This document shows positions 20,136-30,676 of a stretch of DNA of 64,000 nt, piece by piece. Below the pieces are notes generated by a model, which was not told the origin of the DNA, made no database searches, and saw only the letters and a list, made by a program, of their open reading frames with translations. The position numbers and the translations under genes were made by a program. Numbering within the stretch: the stretch's first letter is position 1; every line of letters starts with the position of its first letter. Origin of the DNA: CAVPCZ01 sp963702445. Lineage in GTDB: Bacteria; Bacteroidota; Ignavibacteria; UBA10030; UBA6906. The DNA is taken from NCBI GenBank assembly GCA_963702445.1, contig CAVPCZ010000019.1:1-64000 (forward strand), given 5' to 3'.

Positions 20136-23100
20136 ATGAGAAGGTTCACCCCCCTCATCTTCTTCAGTGTGCTGGTTGTTCTCACAACGACGGGTGCCGG
20201 CGTCGTCTTTCCTCAAAACACGAAGGAAAACGCGGATTTTAAGCTGGCGCTCAATCTGTATAATGATGGCCTGTTCGATCTGGCACAGGAACAGTTGAAG
20301 CAATTCATCGCTGCCTATCCGAATACCTCGCAGGGTGTTGAGGCACGGTATACGCTCGGCTTGAGCCAGTTGAAGCTGAAGCAGCATGAAGACGCCCGGA
20401 TCACCTTCCAGACTTTTGCCCTCACCTATCAGGACAACTCCCGCGCGCCGGAAGCCTGGTGGAACGTCGGCGAGTGCTATGCCGCGTTGAATAATCCAAA
20501 AGAGGCGGCTCTGGCATTCGAGAGAGTCAAGGTGTTTCATCCGAAAAGCAAATCGGCCCCGGATGCTCTCGTTCGGGCGGCGTTCTTCTTCGGACTCGCG
20601 GGTGAAAAGGACAATGCCCGCCGTCAGCTCCGCACCGTTTTGCAGGAGTACCCCTCCAGTGGCGCGGTCATTGCCGCCCGGACGCAGCTCGGCCGGATAT
20701 ATTTCGAAGAAGGGAACGTCGAACTCGCACAGAACGAACTGAAACGCGTCATCGACGGCGATCCGTCGCCGGACGCGCGTGCCCAGGCGCTTCTTATCCT
20801 CGGCAACATTGAACAGGAGATGGGAAAGTCGGACGCGGCCCAGTCGCACTATCAGGAGATTATCACCACCTATAAAACCTCATCCGCCCTCCAGGGTGCG
20901 TACGTGCACCTCGCCCGTCTGGAGGCGGCGGGCGGAAAACACGCCGAGGCGATCGAGAATCTGAAGAAGGCACTGGCCCTCACCAGGAACATCGACACGA
21001 CGCTGAGCAAGGAGGCATTGCGCTCTCTCGGGGATGCCTATGCCGCTACGGGAAACGTCCAGAACGCGGTGTCCTCGTACGGACGGTTCCTGGACACGTA
21101 CCCCGCGGACGCAAAAGTCCCGGAGGTCCTCCGGAGCCTTGCCGCCGCCGCCGCGCGCGCGCGGGACTTCAAGCAATCCAATGAAGCCTCTGCGCGGCTC
21201 CTGCGTTCGGACGCCCCCGATGACTTCAAGCGCTTTGCATTGCTCCGCCTTGCGTGGAACGCACGCGAACAGAAATCCCCCGCCACGGCACTGCAATACT
21301 TCAACAGGTATGCCGACCTGTATCCCGACGATCCCTCAACACCGGCGATCCTGTTCGAGACGGCAATGCTTGTCGAGAAGGATCTGCACGATCCCCGGAA
21401 AGCATCGGTGGTATACGAACTCCTCGTCACCCGCCATCCGCATGCGGACGCGGCAGATGACGCCCTGGTCGGCGCAGCACGGTGCCAGGAGCAGCTGCGC
21501 GAATACGACCGGGCGTTACAGACCTACCGCGAAGTGACGCTCACCTACCCGGCCTCCGACCTGGCGGACAGTGCAGCCGCGCGCGTCCGGATGATCGAAA
21601 CGTTCGAGGCCAAGAACAAGGACGCCGGACTCGAGAAACTCGCCCTGCTCGTCGGGGATGTCGTTGCGGAAAGGGACCGGACCGGTTTTGCCTTCCGTCT
21701 CGGCGAGATCTACTTCCACGACATCAAGAGCTATGACGCGGCAGCGGCGCAATTTGCCGGCGCGATTGCCGCGGGCGTGCCGGAGCCACGTCTTTCCGAA
21801 TCGCTGTACCTGCGCGCGCGGTCCCTGGAGTATGTCAGCTGGAAAGACGTGTCCCGCCGCAAGGAGGCCGCCGATGCGTATCGTGAATTCCTCACGCGTG
21901 TGCCCGGAGACCGGCGTGCGGACGAAGCAACCATCGCCGTGTTCTCCCTGAATGCGGAAACGCTAGCCGAAGCCCGTGCGGCGTTGCAGGCGGCGCTTGC
22001 GGTCAATCCGGCGTTCCCGCGCCGTGACGTCATGCTGCTCCGCATCGGCATCCTGTACGAAGCTGTCGACAGTGCCGGCGCCGCGATGGACGCCTATGCC
22101 GGGGCACTACGCATCATGCCCCGTTCCGCGGCAACCGGGGAGGCGCACTACCGGCACTTCGTCCTGCTCGCTCGGGCCGGACTGCTCGATTCCGCGATGG
22201 GGGCGGGGAGTTCGTACCTTCAAGCATATCCTTCGGCGCGCAGAACCGCTCTTGTGCTCGGAACGCTTGGGCGATCTCGCGTTCGAGCGCGGTCAGGCCG
22301 ACCGCGCCGCCGCGTTCTACCAGCAACTGACGGGGGAGTTTCCTTACACCAATGCCGCGGAGCAGGCCCGCCGGAAGCTGGCGGACGCATTGCTCGCAGG
22401 CGGCAACCCGCAGGGCGCCATTACCCTGTACTCGGAACTGCTGCATCCTCCATCCGCCCAGCCGCCACAGGATCAGCCGGCCGACCTTTCTCTTGTCCTT
22501 GCCCTCGGAAAAGCCTACTCCCTCGCCGGCGATACGAAAGCCGCCAAGAAACAGCTGTTTGCGCTGCTCACACGGGAACGGTCGGGCGGACGCGCCGCGG
22601 AAGCTTATACGGCACTGGGCATGATCTACAAGAATGAAGGGGCGACCGACATTGCCACGGCATACTTCCGGGAAGCCGGCAACGCCGCCCCCGGAACAGC
22701 GGCAACGCGTGAGGTCGCCGATCTGTTGTTCGACAGCGGCCAGTATGACGACGCGCTGCGGCAGTACACCCTGCTCTCCAAGAACAGCAACAACGAAAAC
22801 GAGCGCCGCAACTATGACGCGCGCGCCATCGTTGCGAGACTGCGGACGAATGACCTTGCTGCGGCGAACCGCGATGTGGCCGCATTCAACAAGACCTACA
22901 CCGATACCGGGACGGAAATCGCGATGTTCGAACTCGAGCGGGGGAATGTCTTCTTCCGCCAGAATGACTATCCCCGCGCCCTGAAGTCGTTTGAAACGGT
23001 TGCCTCAAAGTACGATGATTCCCCCTCCGCCCCGGCGGCAATGTACTGGATTGGCAAGGTGTACGAAGCCACCCAGCGCCCGCAGGAGGCGATCAAACAG

Positions 23101-23769
23101 TTTGAGAGCCTCCTCTCGGAACATCCGCAGGCGGACATCATCCAGAAAGCACTGTTCTCCCTCGGGAATATCTACTACCGGGCCGAACAATGGGATGCGG
23201 CGATAAAGAACTACCGCCTGGTCACGGACGCCGCCACCCCGGACCCCGCCCTGCTGCCGTTTGCGATGAGCAATCTCATCGAGACGTACGAAACAGCGGG
23301 GGTCTTCGATGCCGCGCTGACCCTCACACGCAAGTACCTGGAACGGTATCCCAACGCCGAGGATGCGTTTGACAAACGGATCAAAATCGGCATTCTGTAT
23401 CAGCGGCTCGGCTACTACGATCAATCCGTCCTGCACCTGCAGGGGCTTCTCGACGAAGCGGGCAGCGATCTGGAGGGGGAAATCCGGTACTACATTGCCG
23501 AGGCGAACTACTACAAAGGGGACTATCACCAGGCCATCCTCGACTTCCTGAAGGTTCCGTATCTGGTGACGAAGAAGGGCAAAATCGACTGGACGGCAAC
23601 GTCGCTGTACATGAGCGGACAATCGTACGAGAAGATGGGCCGCTTTGACCAGGCCCTGACGATGTACAAACAGATCATCGACCGGCCGGGCATCGACGAG
23701 ACATTCAAGACGGCGGCCCGGAAAGAAATCGACCGGGTCAACGCTATTCTGAAAAAACCGGCAAAATAG
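20136..23769 (+). CDS. Very large secreted TPR-repeat protein (frameshifted at about 22.25 kb)
   Basis: The start is ATG 20136 (MRRFTPLIFFSVL..., signal peptide to about FPQ) with AAAGG just upstream; the open frame extends further 5' without support. The mature part is almost entirely tetratricopeptide repeats of 34-38 residues, for example ALNLYNDGLFDLAQEQLKQF and AMYWIGKVYEATQRPQEAIK. The frame breaks near 22245-22265 (ALVLGTLG in one frame, SERLGDLAFERG in the next). Repaired, it is about 1,210 residues. By analogy with large TPR proteins of Bacteroidota it is a periplasmic scaffold; partners are unknown. It is coupled by 2 bases to the next gene. Confidence 0.85.
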
Positions 23770-23771
23770 AG

Positions 23772-25155
23772 ATGCCAGCGTTTACCAGCGACGCCATCCT
23801 CCAGGTACTGCTCGCACGTACCATAGGGACGCGCGAGACCATTCGTGTCAGCGAAGTGCTCGGAAGCACCATCCCGCGCGGAGTGAAGGTCTACGTGCGC
23901 GCCGACGTTGAGCGCCGCCTCGCCGCGGAAGTTGCAGGCGCCGACCATATGGCCCGGATCGGAAAGTCCGCATTTGAAGCCGCCCATCTGCGCGGACTGT
24001 ATGTGCGCCACGCCGCCGATGCGTATCTCCTCCGGCGCGATGAGTACGGGGTGCTCCTCGAGAACGCCGTCCGCTTCACGGAAAACTACCTCTGCCGTCC
24101 GCGCTGGACATTGAGGAGTTTTCTCTTCCATGACGCACCGACACTCCCGGCACCCACACTCCTTGCACGACTCGAATGGATTCCGGAGTACGCATACCTC
24201 CCGCAGCTCCTCACACGGGTTATCACGGATCGAAAACTCACCGGACTGAGTGATGCCGCCTGCAGCGAACTGATAGCGAAGATCGACGATGCCGTCGTTC
24301 GCGAACACCGCCCGCGCGAGCTTGCGCGTCTGACAGCCCCCATTTTCGCATTCTACCTCCTCTCCGCCGACCCCGGTTCCGGCTCCATCCCCCTCCGTCC
24401 GCTTCTGGTATTCTTCGAGGACAAGGGTCTTCTCGCGCTGCGGGAACATCTCCAGGGTGTGTGTCACATGCGCAACCGGACCGATATTTCCCTGGGGGAA
24501 CTCGAGGAACTGACCGAGGATTTTTTCGGGGAAAAACCCCCGCTTCCCCAGGCGGAACCCGTACCGGAACCCGAGCCCCCGCACGAGGAAGAACTCCCGC
24601 CTGCAGCCGGACCGTCGGGAGGGGTCGCACCTCCGCCGCCGCCCGCTGTCACCGGGCCGGTATCCGCTCTCCCGGAGCCGCAGCCTGCTGTGTCAGAGGC
24701 GACATCCCTCATGTCAGAGCCGGCCCCCGTTGGTTCTGAGTCGACATCGCTCATATCAGAACCGACTCTCTTCACATCAGAGTCGATGCCCCTGATGTCA
24801 ACACCGGCCCCCGGTGTGTCTGACCCGATATCTCTTATATCGGGGTCAACTCCCTCCATGTCAGAGTCGACATCCCTCGATCTCAGAGTCGGCTCCGGCA
24901 CCATCCTTCGAGCTGCAATCCTTGATCACCGAGGACCAGCGCAAACGCTTCATCAATGTGATCTGCGACAAAGATGAGGCTTTTTACGAGTTGATGATCG
25001 CCCGGCTCGACGAGATCCAGACCTGGTCCGAAGCATCGGATTACATTCGTGAGCTCTTCGAAATCAACAGCATCGACCCCTTTCACCGTGTCGCAGTCAC
25101 GTTCACCGATATCGTCCAGCGGCGTTTTCCGCCAGATGGGGCATCACCATTATGA
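23772..25155 (+). CDS. Unknown protein with Pro/Glu-rich linker and Ser-rich 14-residue repeats (one frameshift)
   Basis: It starts 2 bases after the TPR gene. The parts are: an N-terminal ~240-residue domain I do not recognise (begins FTSDAILQVLLARTIGTRETIR); an acidic/proline linker (about 255-300); five 14-residue repeats SE-x-TSLISEP-type; and a C-terminal ~75-residue domain with QRKRFINVICDKDEAFYELMIARL. The C-terminal domain is in another frame because of one extra G at 24879; removing it restores the fifth repeat and joins both parts, about 460 residues. The stop overlaps obg. No signal peptide is seen. The coupling to the TPR gene hints at a shared task. Confidence 0.75.
24693..24903 (+). 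repeat. Five in-frame 42-bp tandem repeats (14-residue units)
   Basis: Translated units run SEATSLMSEPAPVG, SESTSLISEPTLFT, SESMPLMSTPAPGV, SDPISLISGSTPSM, and SESTSLISESAPAP once the extra G at 24879 is ignored. The units are diverged at DNA level. They form a flexible Ser/Pro linker between the two domains of the host protein. Confidence 0.85.
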
Positions 25156-26195
25156 AGTTCGTTGACATTGCGCAGATTCATGTAAAGGCCGGCGGAGGTG
25201 GCGACGGCGTTGTCAGCTTCCGGCGGGAAAAGTATGTGCCAAAAGGAGGCCCCGACGGAGGAAATGGCGGCAAGGGCGGGAGCGTGATCCTGCGGGCAAA
25301 CCGGCATCTTGCCACGTTGCTCGACTTCCAGTACAAGAGGTCCTACCAGGCACAGCGCGGGGACAATGGCGCCGGCTCACGGCGGACCGGGCGGAGCGGC
25401 GATGATGTGATCGTGGAAATACCGGAAGGCACAATCATCCGGGACGTGACCACGGCGGAACTGATTGCCGACCTGGTCACACACGGGCAGGAGTGTGTCA
25501 TCGTTCGGGGCGGACGGGGCGGGCGGGGGAACTCGGAGTTCGCCACCTCCACGGATCAGGCACCGCGGCGTTTCGAACCCGGCGAACCCGGCGAAGAACG
25601 CGATATCGAACTCGAACTCAAACTCCTTGCGGATGTGGGACTCGTGGGCTTGCCCAACGCCGGGAAGTCCACACTGATCTCCGTGATCTCCGCCGCCCGT
25701 CCGAAAATCGCCGACTACCCTTTCACCACACTCATCCCGAATCTCGGCATCGTGCGCGTGGATGAAGGCAGGAGCTTCGTCGTGGCCGACATACCGGGGC
25801 TCATTGAAGGTGCGCATCTGGGCAAGGGGCTTGGCCTGCAATTCCTCCGGCATATCGAACGGACAAAAGTGCTGGTCTTCCTCCTTGAAGCCACACGCGG
25901 AACGCTCAAAGAGGATCTGGCCGTCCTCACCCATGAACTGCAATCCTATGACAAAGAGCTCCCCAAGAAGACCTCGCTCATCGTTATTTCCAAGATCGAT
26001 GTCCTGTCACCTGCAGAGCTGGCCGCAATCCGCAAAATGAAATTCGGGCGACTGCCGGTGCACCACGTGTCTGCAGTGGCGGGAACCGGCATACCGGACC
26101 TTGTGCAGGCCATGGCCAAAGGGCTCGTGAAGGCCAACCGCGCAAAACGCCGCCCGCGCGAGGTTCCGGTGCGCGGCAGAGGGAAAAAGGCATGA
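25152..26195 (+). CDS. obg: GTPase Obg (ObgE/CgtA)
   Basis: A 347-residue essential GTPase linked to 50S assembly and stress control. The N-terminal glycine-rich Obg fold is seen as VKAGGGGDGVVSFRREK and GGNGGKGGSV (about 10-45). G motifs follow: G1 GLPNAGKST (~165), G2-region FTTLIPNLG, G3 DIPGLIEGAH, G4-like SKID. The C-terminal tail is short and basic (KRRPREVPVRGRGKK), without the OCT domain. It overlaps the preceding gene and the following permease by 4 bases each. Confidence 0.97.
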   Translation: MKFVDIAQIHVKAGGGGDGVVSFRREKYVPKGGPDGGNGGKGGSVILRANRHLATLLDFQYKRSYQAQRGDNGAGSRRTGRSGDDVIVEIPEGTIIRDVTTAELIADLVTHGQECVIVRGGRGGRGNSEFATSTDQAPRRFEPGEPGEERDIELELKLLADVGLVGLPNAGKSTLISVISAARPKIADYPFTTLIPNLGIVRVDEGRSFVVADIPGLIEGAHLGKGLGLQFLRHIERTKVLVFLLEATRGTLKEDLAVLTHELQSYDKELPKKTSLIVISKIDVLSPAELAAIRKMKFGRLPVHHVSAVAGTGIPDLVQAMAKGLVKANRAKRRPREVPVRGRGKKA

Positions 26196-27211
26196 GCCGA
26201 TTCCTCGGCAGGGATCACCGCCCTCTGACTGCCAGACGGCTGACGGTGGTTCTCGTCTTCCTCAGCCTTTTCCTTCTCGTGGTGAGTGTTTTTGCCCTTT
26301 CGGTGGGCAGTGTGGCGATCACCTTTGGCCGTGTGCTTGCGGCCACCACCGGATTCGGTACGCCGGAGGCGACCGACCGGCTCATTATCCTCGACATCCG
26401 GCTGCCGCGTGTGCTGCTCGCGATCATTGTGGGAGGCGGACTCTCCGTGGCGGGCGCGATGCTGCAGGCGCTCCTGCGGAACCCCCTGGCAGAACCGTAC
26501 ATCCTGGGCATCTCCAGCGGCGGAACAATGGGGACGATTCTTGCGCTGGGCCTCTCCGCGGGCATCAGCACGTTCACGGCCCCGGTCGCCTCGTTCGCCG
26601 GTTCCGCGCTCGTCATGTTCCTGGTGTACGGAATTGCGCGGAGACACGGACAACTCGACCCGTACATGCTCCTGCTTGCGGGTGTCATGGTGGGGGCGTT
26701 CTTCAATGCAGCGGTGTTGCTGACGGTATCTTTCTTCCATGAAGAACTCCGCAATGTTTTCCTCTGGCTGATGGGGAACTTGAGTGGAGCGCGTTTCGAG
26801 ACCCTTGCGGTGGCGGGACCGTTGACCCTGGCAGCGTGTCTCCCCGCATTTTTTCTTGCGAAACGATACAACCTGATCGCGACGGGGGACGACGCAGCGG
26901 CACAGCTGGGCGTGGATATCCGCGTGCTCCGCCGCTGGTCCTATCTGCTCGCGTCAGTGATCACCGGGGCTGTGGTGTCGGTGAGCGGCGTGGTGGGATT
27001 CGTGGGATTGTTGATTCCGCATATCTGCAGAATCCTGTTCGGACCGGACCACCGGCTGCTGATGCCGTCATCGTTTCTGATGGGCGCGACGTTCCTTGTC
27101 CTCGCCGACACGCTTGCCCGCACCATCATCGCGCCCGCCGAAATCCCGGTCGGCGCCGTCACTGCCGCCCTGGGCGCGCCGGTGTTCGTCTATCTGCTCC
27201 GGAGGAAATAG
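26192..27211 (+). CDS. FecCD/BtuC-family ABC transporter permease
   Basis: A 339-residue polytopic protein with about nine or ten TM helices. Family marks include RLPRVLLAIIVGGGLSVAGAMLQ (near 65-88), NPLAEPYILGISSGG, and the coupling helix around LMGNLSGARFE, with GVVGFVGLLIPHICR near the end. The family imports iron siderophores, heme or cobalamin across the inner membrane with an ATPase and a binding protein. The ATPase is next; no binding protein or TonB receptor is nearby, so the substrate cannot be named. No B12 riboswitch is seen, since the gene overlaps obg. Confidence 0.93.
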   Translation: MSRFLGRDHRPLTARRLTVVLVFLSLFLLVVSVFALSVGSVAITFGRVLAATTGFGTPEATDRLIILDIRLPRVLLAIIVGGGLSVAGAMLQALLRNPLAEPYILGISSGGTMGTILALGLSAGISTFTAPVASFAGSALVMFLVYGIARRHGQLDPYMLLLAGVMVGAFFNAAVLLTVSFFHEELRNVFLWLMGNLSGARFETLAVAGPLTLAACLPAFFLAKRYNLIATGDDAAAQLGVDIRVLRRWSYLLASVITGAVVSVSGVVGFVGLLIPHICRILFGPDHRLLMPSSFLMGATFLVLADTLARTIIAPAEIPVGAVTAALGAPVFVYLLRRK

Positions 27212-27305
27212 CTCCTCCCGGTGTCGCCTTGCCCTTCACGGGGGGATTGTGTAACTTGTTCCATCACAACGTACCACATAACCGACTCGCCCGTTCTACG
27301 AAAAT

Positions 27306-28085
27306 ATGCCCGTTCTCACCGTCGATAACGTCTCGTTCAGCTACATAACCGGTGTACCGACGTTACGAAACGTCTCCTTTTCGGTGAACCCCGGAGAGTT
27401 CCTCACCCTTGTCGGCCCCAACGGGTCCGGCAAATCGACACTTCTCAAACTTCTCGACCGTATCCTTCTCCCGTCCAGCGGAAACATCCTTCTGGACGGC
27501 CGCGCGCTTACCGCATATGCACGGCCCGAACTCGCGCGGCGGATCGCCTATGTGCCGCAGGACCGCGAGATGCAGTTTTCGTTTTCGGTGGAGGATATCG
27601 TCCTCATGGGGCGCGCACCGCACATGCACGGCCGGCTGTTCGAGAACAGCCATGACCGCTCGGTGGCGCGGCGAATGATGGAGCTTACGGACACGGTTCA
27701 CCTTGCCACACATGCGATTACCAACCTCTCGGGGGGCGAACGCCAGCGTGCATTCATCGCCCGGGCTCTTGCGCAGGAACCGCGCGTGCTGCTGCTCGAT
27801 GAACCCACCGCACACCTGGATATTGCCCATCAGGTGGACATCTTCCGCCTGCTGCGCACGCTCACGGCGGAAACGGGTGTCACTGTCGTTTCCGTTTCGC
27901 ATGATCTGAATCTTTCCGCCCTCCACAGCGATCGTATGGCCATGCTGCTGTGCGGCGGCCTTGTTGCACTCGGCACGCCCGCGGACGTACTCACCACCGA
28001 CCGTATCCGGGAAGTATTCCGCACCGATGTCATGGTGGACAACCACCCGGCGCTCGGCACACCCCGTGTGACGATGCTCCGATGA
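27306..28085 (+). CDS. FecE/BtuD-type ABC transporter ATP-binding protein
   Basis: A 259-residue ATPase. Walker A GPNGSGKST (38-46), Q-loop in YVPQDREMQFSFSVEDIVLMGR, signature LSGGERQRAFIARAL, Walker B VLLLDEPTAHLD, and the switch histidine in VSHDLNLSA. The LMGRAPH segment is typical of iron-chelate/cobalamin transporters. It pairs with the permease upstream after a 94-base gap, in which I see no clear promoter or terminator. Confidence 0.95.
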   Translation: MPVLTVDNVSFSYITGVPTLRNVSFSVNPGEFLTLVGPNGSGKSTLLKLLDRILLPSSGNILLDGRALTAYARPELARRIAYVPQDREMQFSFSVEDIVLMGRAPHMHGRLFENSHDRSVARRMMELTDTVHLATHAITNLSGGERQRAFIARALAQEPRVLLLDEPTAHLDIAHQVDIFRLLRTLTAETGVTVVSVSHDLNLSALHSDRMAMLLCGGLVALGTPADVLTTDRIREVFRTDVMVDNHPALGTPRVTMLR

Positions 28086-28110
28086 CGCCCCAGGAAAGGA
28101 CCCCCGCACT

Positions 28111-28611
28111 GTGAGACGAAGGATCATCAGGGAGAAAGTGGTACAGGCCCTGTACGCGCACGAGATTTCGGGCGACCCGCTGGATCACGTTATCACCTGC
28201 ATCCTTGTCGGACTGGAGAGCAACAAGCCCGCCCATGAGTTTGCGCGGCGGCTGGTGATTGAAACGGTGAAACACAGCGCCGACATCGACAAGATTATCA
28301 AAGTACGGGTGGCAAACTGGGATTTCAAACGCATCGCGATTCTCGACCGCCTGATCCTCCGCATGGGCATCTGTGAATTGCTCTACTTCCGCGAGATCCC
28401 CCCCAAAGTCACCATGAATGAGGCAATAGAGCTCGCGAAGCTCTTCAGCACGGAGCGCAGCGGACAGTTTGTGAACGGCGTGCTTGATGCCGTGTTGAAC
28501 GATATCAAGGCCTTTGGCGCTGAATCCCTCGGTGAAGGAGGCGTCGCGAAGACCGGCCGCGGCCTGTTCGACGGGGATCCTGCACAACGCCTCAACAAAG
28601 GGCGGGTCTGA
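28111..28611 (+). CDS. nusB: Transcription antitermination factor NusB
   Basis: A 166-residue all-alpha NusB. It starts RRRIIREKVVQALYAHE and has the C-terminal core IPPKVTMNEAIELAKLFSTERSGQFVNGVLD (conserved about 95-125). NusB with S10 binds boxA RNA during rRNA transcription; two boxA-like sites occur in the rRNA operon at the start of this window. The GTG start at 28111 has AGGAAAGGA about 10 bases upstream. The tail after the fold (about 25 residues) is unusual and unstructured. Confidence 0.95.
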   Translation: MRRRIIREKVVQALYAHEISGDPLDHVITCILVGLESNKPAHEFARRLVIETVKHSADIDKIIKVRVANWDFKRIAILDRLILRMGICELLYFREIPPKVTMNEAIELAKLFSTERSGQFVNGVLDAVLNDIKAFGAESLGEGGVAKTGRGLFDGDPAQRLNKGRV

Positions 28612-28615
28612 CAGC

Positions 28616-29881
28616 GTGCCGACTCCCCTTCCCCGCGAAGATGCCGCCACACGCGGACAGATTTTTGCCTGGACCCTTTTTGACTTCGGCAACACCGCGT
28701 TTTCGGTGATCATCGTTACGGTCATCTATTCCCGCTATTTCATCAGCCATGTCGCGGGCGGGCAACGATGGCTCTGGGGACTTGCGGTCAGCCTCTCCAT
28801 GCTGTGCGCCGCCGCCCTTGCTCCGCCGCTCGGAGCAACGGCGGACTTCTCCCGGAACCGCAAACGCTTTCTTTCCTTCTTCACGCTCGCCACGGTCCTC
28901 TGCACGGCGCTCATGTTCTTCGTGCACGAGGGGATGATCATCGCAGGCATGTTGCTTTTTGTCATTGCCAATATCGGCTTCGAAGGCGGCATCGTGTTCT
29001 ACGACGCCTTCCTGCCGGGTCTGACCAGCCGGAGGAGCTACGGCCGCGTCTCCGGTTACGGGTTCGCCATGGGGTACCTCGGTGCCCTGGTGATCCTGGT
29101 GATCGTGAACCTGCTGCTCCCGGCCGCGGATCATCCGGATTACGACTTCTTCGTGAGGCTTTCGTTTGTTGTCGCCGCGGTGTTCTTTCTGGTGTTTTCC
29201 CTTCCCCTGTTCATCGTTGTCCCCGAACCGCCTCTTGCCGGCAATCGGCCCGCTTCACTGGTACGCGCCGGCATGCAGCAGGCGGCCTCAACGTTCCGGG
29301 CGATTTTTGTGGAGAAGAAACATCCATCCCTGGCCCGCTTTCTCGTGGCTTTTTTCATCTACAACGACGGCATCCTGACCGTCATCGCCTTCGCTGCCGT
29401 ATTCGCCCAGCAGGTGCTGCAGATGACGGATACCGAAATTATCGTCTTTTTTGCGGTGGTGCAGACAAGCGCAATTGTCGGATCGCTCTTTTTCGGCATG
29501 GTCACAGACAAAATCGGCCCCAAAAAGACCATCACGCTCACTCTTGTACTCTGGATAATCATCACCATGGCGTCGTTTTTCGTCCGGTCCGTGCCGGTGT
29601 TCTTTGCCATCGCGATGGGAGCAGGCGTGGCTATGGGTTCTTCCCAGTCCGCCAGCCGGAGCCTGATGGCTCTGCTGACTCCCAAGAGCCGGGAAGCGGA
29701 ATTCTTCGGGTTTTATGACGGACTCTGCGGCAAAGCCTCGGCTGTTATCGGGCCGATTCTCTATGGCCTCATCGCCGACCTGACCGGCGAGCGTGTTGCC
29801 GCACTGGCCATCGGGGTCTTTTTCGTGGCCGGTTTGATCCTCCTGCAGAAGGTGCAGGAACCTGCCGGATCCCCTGCCTGA
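28616..29881 (+). CDS. MFS transporter, UMF1/Atg22-like family
   Basis: About 421 residues from a GTG at 28616, 5 bases after the nusB stop and preceded by AAAGGGCGGG; the frame extends further 5' inside nusB but that part is not family-like. Around 12 TM helices. Marks of the UMF1 branch are WTLFDFGNTAFSVIIVTVIY near the N-terminus, LFVIANIGFEGGIVFYDAFLP, and SGYGFAMGYLGALV. In yeast the family exports amino acids from the vacuole; bacterial substrates are mostly unknown. Inner-membrane location. Confidence 0.88.
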   Translation: MPTPLPREDAATRGQIFAWTLFDFGNTAFSVIIVTVIYSRYFISHVAGGQRWLWGLAVSLSMLCAAALAPPLGATADFSRNRKRFLSFFTLATVLCTALMFFVHEGMIIAGMLLFVIANIGFEGGIVFYDAFLPGLTSRRSYGRVSGYGFAMGYLGALVILVIVNLLLPAADHPDYDFFVRLSFVVAAVFFLVFSLPLFIVVPEPPLAGNRPASLVRAGMQQAASTFRAIFVEKKHPSLARFLVAFFIYNDGILTVIAFAAVFAQQVLQMTDTEIIVFFAVVQTSAIVGSLFFGMVTDKIGPKKTITLTLVLWIIITMASFFVRSVPVFFAIAMGAGVAMGSSQSASRSLMALLTPKSREAEFFGFYDGLCGKASAVIGPILYGLIADLTGERVAALAIGVFFVAGLILLQKVQEPAGSPA

Positions 29882-29935
29882 TCCCTATTCCACATCACCT
29901 CTTTATTTTCCCCCTCTCTTTTCATAGATTGTTGG

Positions 29936-30676
29936 ATGGCAATCTATTTCATTTCCGATGTCCACCTCGGACTCGGCTCCCGTCAGGAAGAACGCAAGAA
30001 GGAGGACCGCCTGCTGGCATTCCTCCACGCGATCCTGCCGGACACCGAACAGCTGTTCATCCTGGGCGATCTCTTTGACTTCTGGTTTGAGTATGCCACC
30101 GTGATCCCGAAGGGGTTCCACCGGACACTGACCGCCCTGCAGGACTTCACCGATCGGGGGATACCCGTCCACTATCTTGCCGGGAACCACGATTTCTGGA
30201 TGGGAGGGTACCTGCACGAGGAAATCGGCGTTCAGCTGCATACCGAACCGTTTGAAGCACGACTGGGGGACAAACGCATATTTGTACATCACGGTGACGG
30301 CCTCGCGCAGAATGATCTCGGATACCGCATGATCAAGCCGGTGCTGCGCAACCGTCTGGCGATCCGGCTGTACCGGCTGCTGCATCCGGACCTGGGCATC
30401 CGCCTGGCACGCGGGTCCTCCAGAACCAGCCGGGCCTACACCGCTCAGAAGGACTTTGGCGAAGAAAAAGGAATGCTGGCATTCGCCGGGCAGCAGATCC
30501 GGAAAGGCATCGATGTCGTGGTCATGGGCCATCGGCACGTCCCCGAAAGGACCGGCATCGGTCAGGGAGTGTACGTCAATCTCGGCGACTGGATCACGTT
30601 CAACACCTACGGAAAACTGGCGGATGGGGTGATGCACCTCGAAACCTGGTCCGGACAGCAGGAGTCCGCACGATGA
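29936..30676 (+). CDS. lpxH: UDP-2,3-diacylglucosamine diphosphatase (LpxH family)
   Basis: A 246-residue metallophosphoesterase. Metal-binding motifs in order: FISDVHLG (Asp8, His10), GDLFDFWFEY, GNHDFWMG, HHGDGL, and MGHRHVP. The second-block DFWF and the length match LpxH, which splits UDP-2,3-diacyl-GlcN to lipid X on the cytoplasmic face. It complements lpxA, lpxC and lpxD elsewhere in the window. The stop overlaps the next gene (ATGA). Confidence 0.9.
   Translation: MAIYFISDVHLGLGSRQEERKKEDRLLAFLHAILPDTEQLFILGDLFDFWFEYATVIPKGFHRTLTALQDFTDRGIPVHYLAGNHDFWMGGYLHEEIGVQLHTEPFEARLGDKRIFVHHGDGLAQNDLGYRMIKPVLRNRLAIRLYRLLHPDLGIRLARGSSRTSRAYTAQKDFGEEKGMLAFAGQQIRKGIDVVVMGHRHVPERTGIGQGVYVNLGDWITFNTYGKLADGVMHLETWSGQQESAR

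Noticed and set aside
24693..24903. CRISPR-like array
   Set aside because: The repeats are contiguous 42-bp units without unique spacers, they diverge, and they encode in-frame Ser-rich repeats.
26192..28085. Cobalamin riboswitch or Fur box for the ABC transporter
   Set aside because: The permease overlaps obg by four bases and the 94-base gap before the ATPase shows no B12-box, riboswitch fold or Fur-like palindrome.
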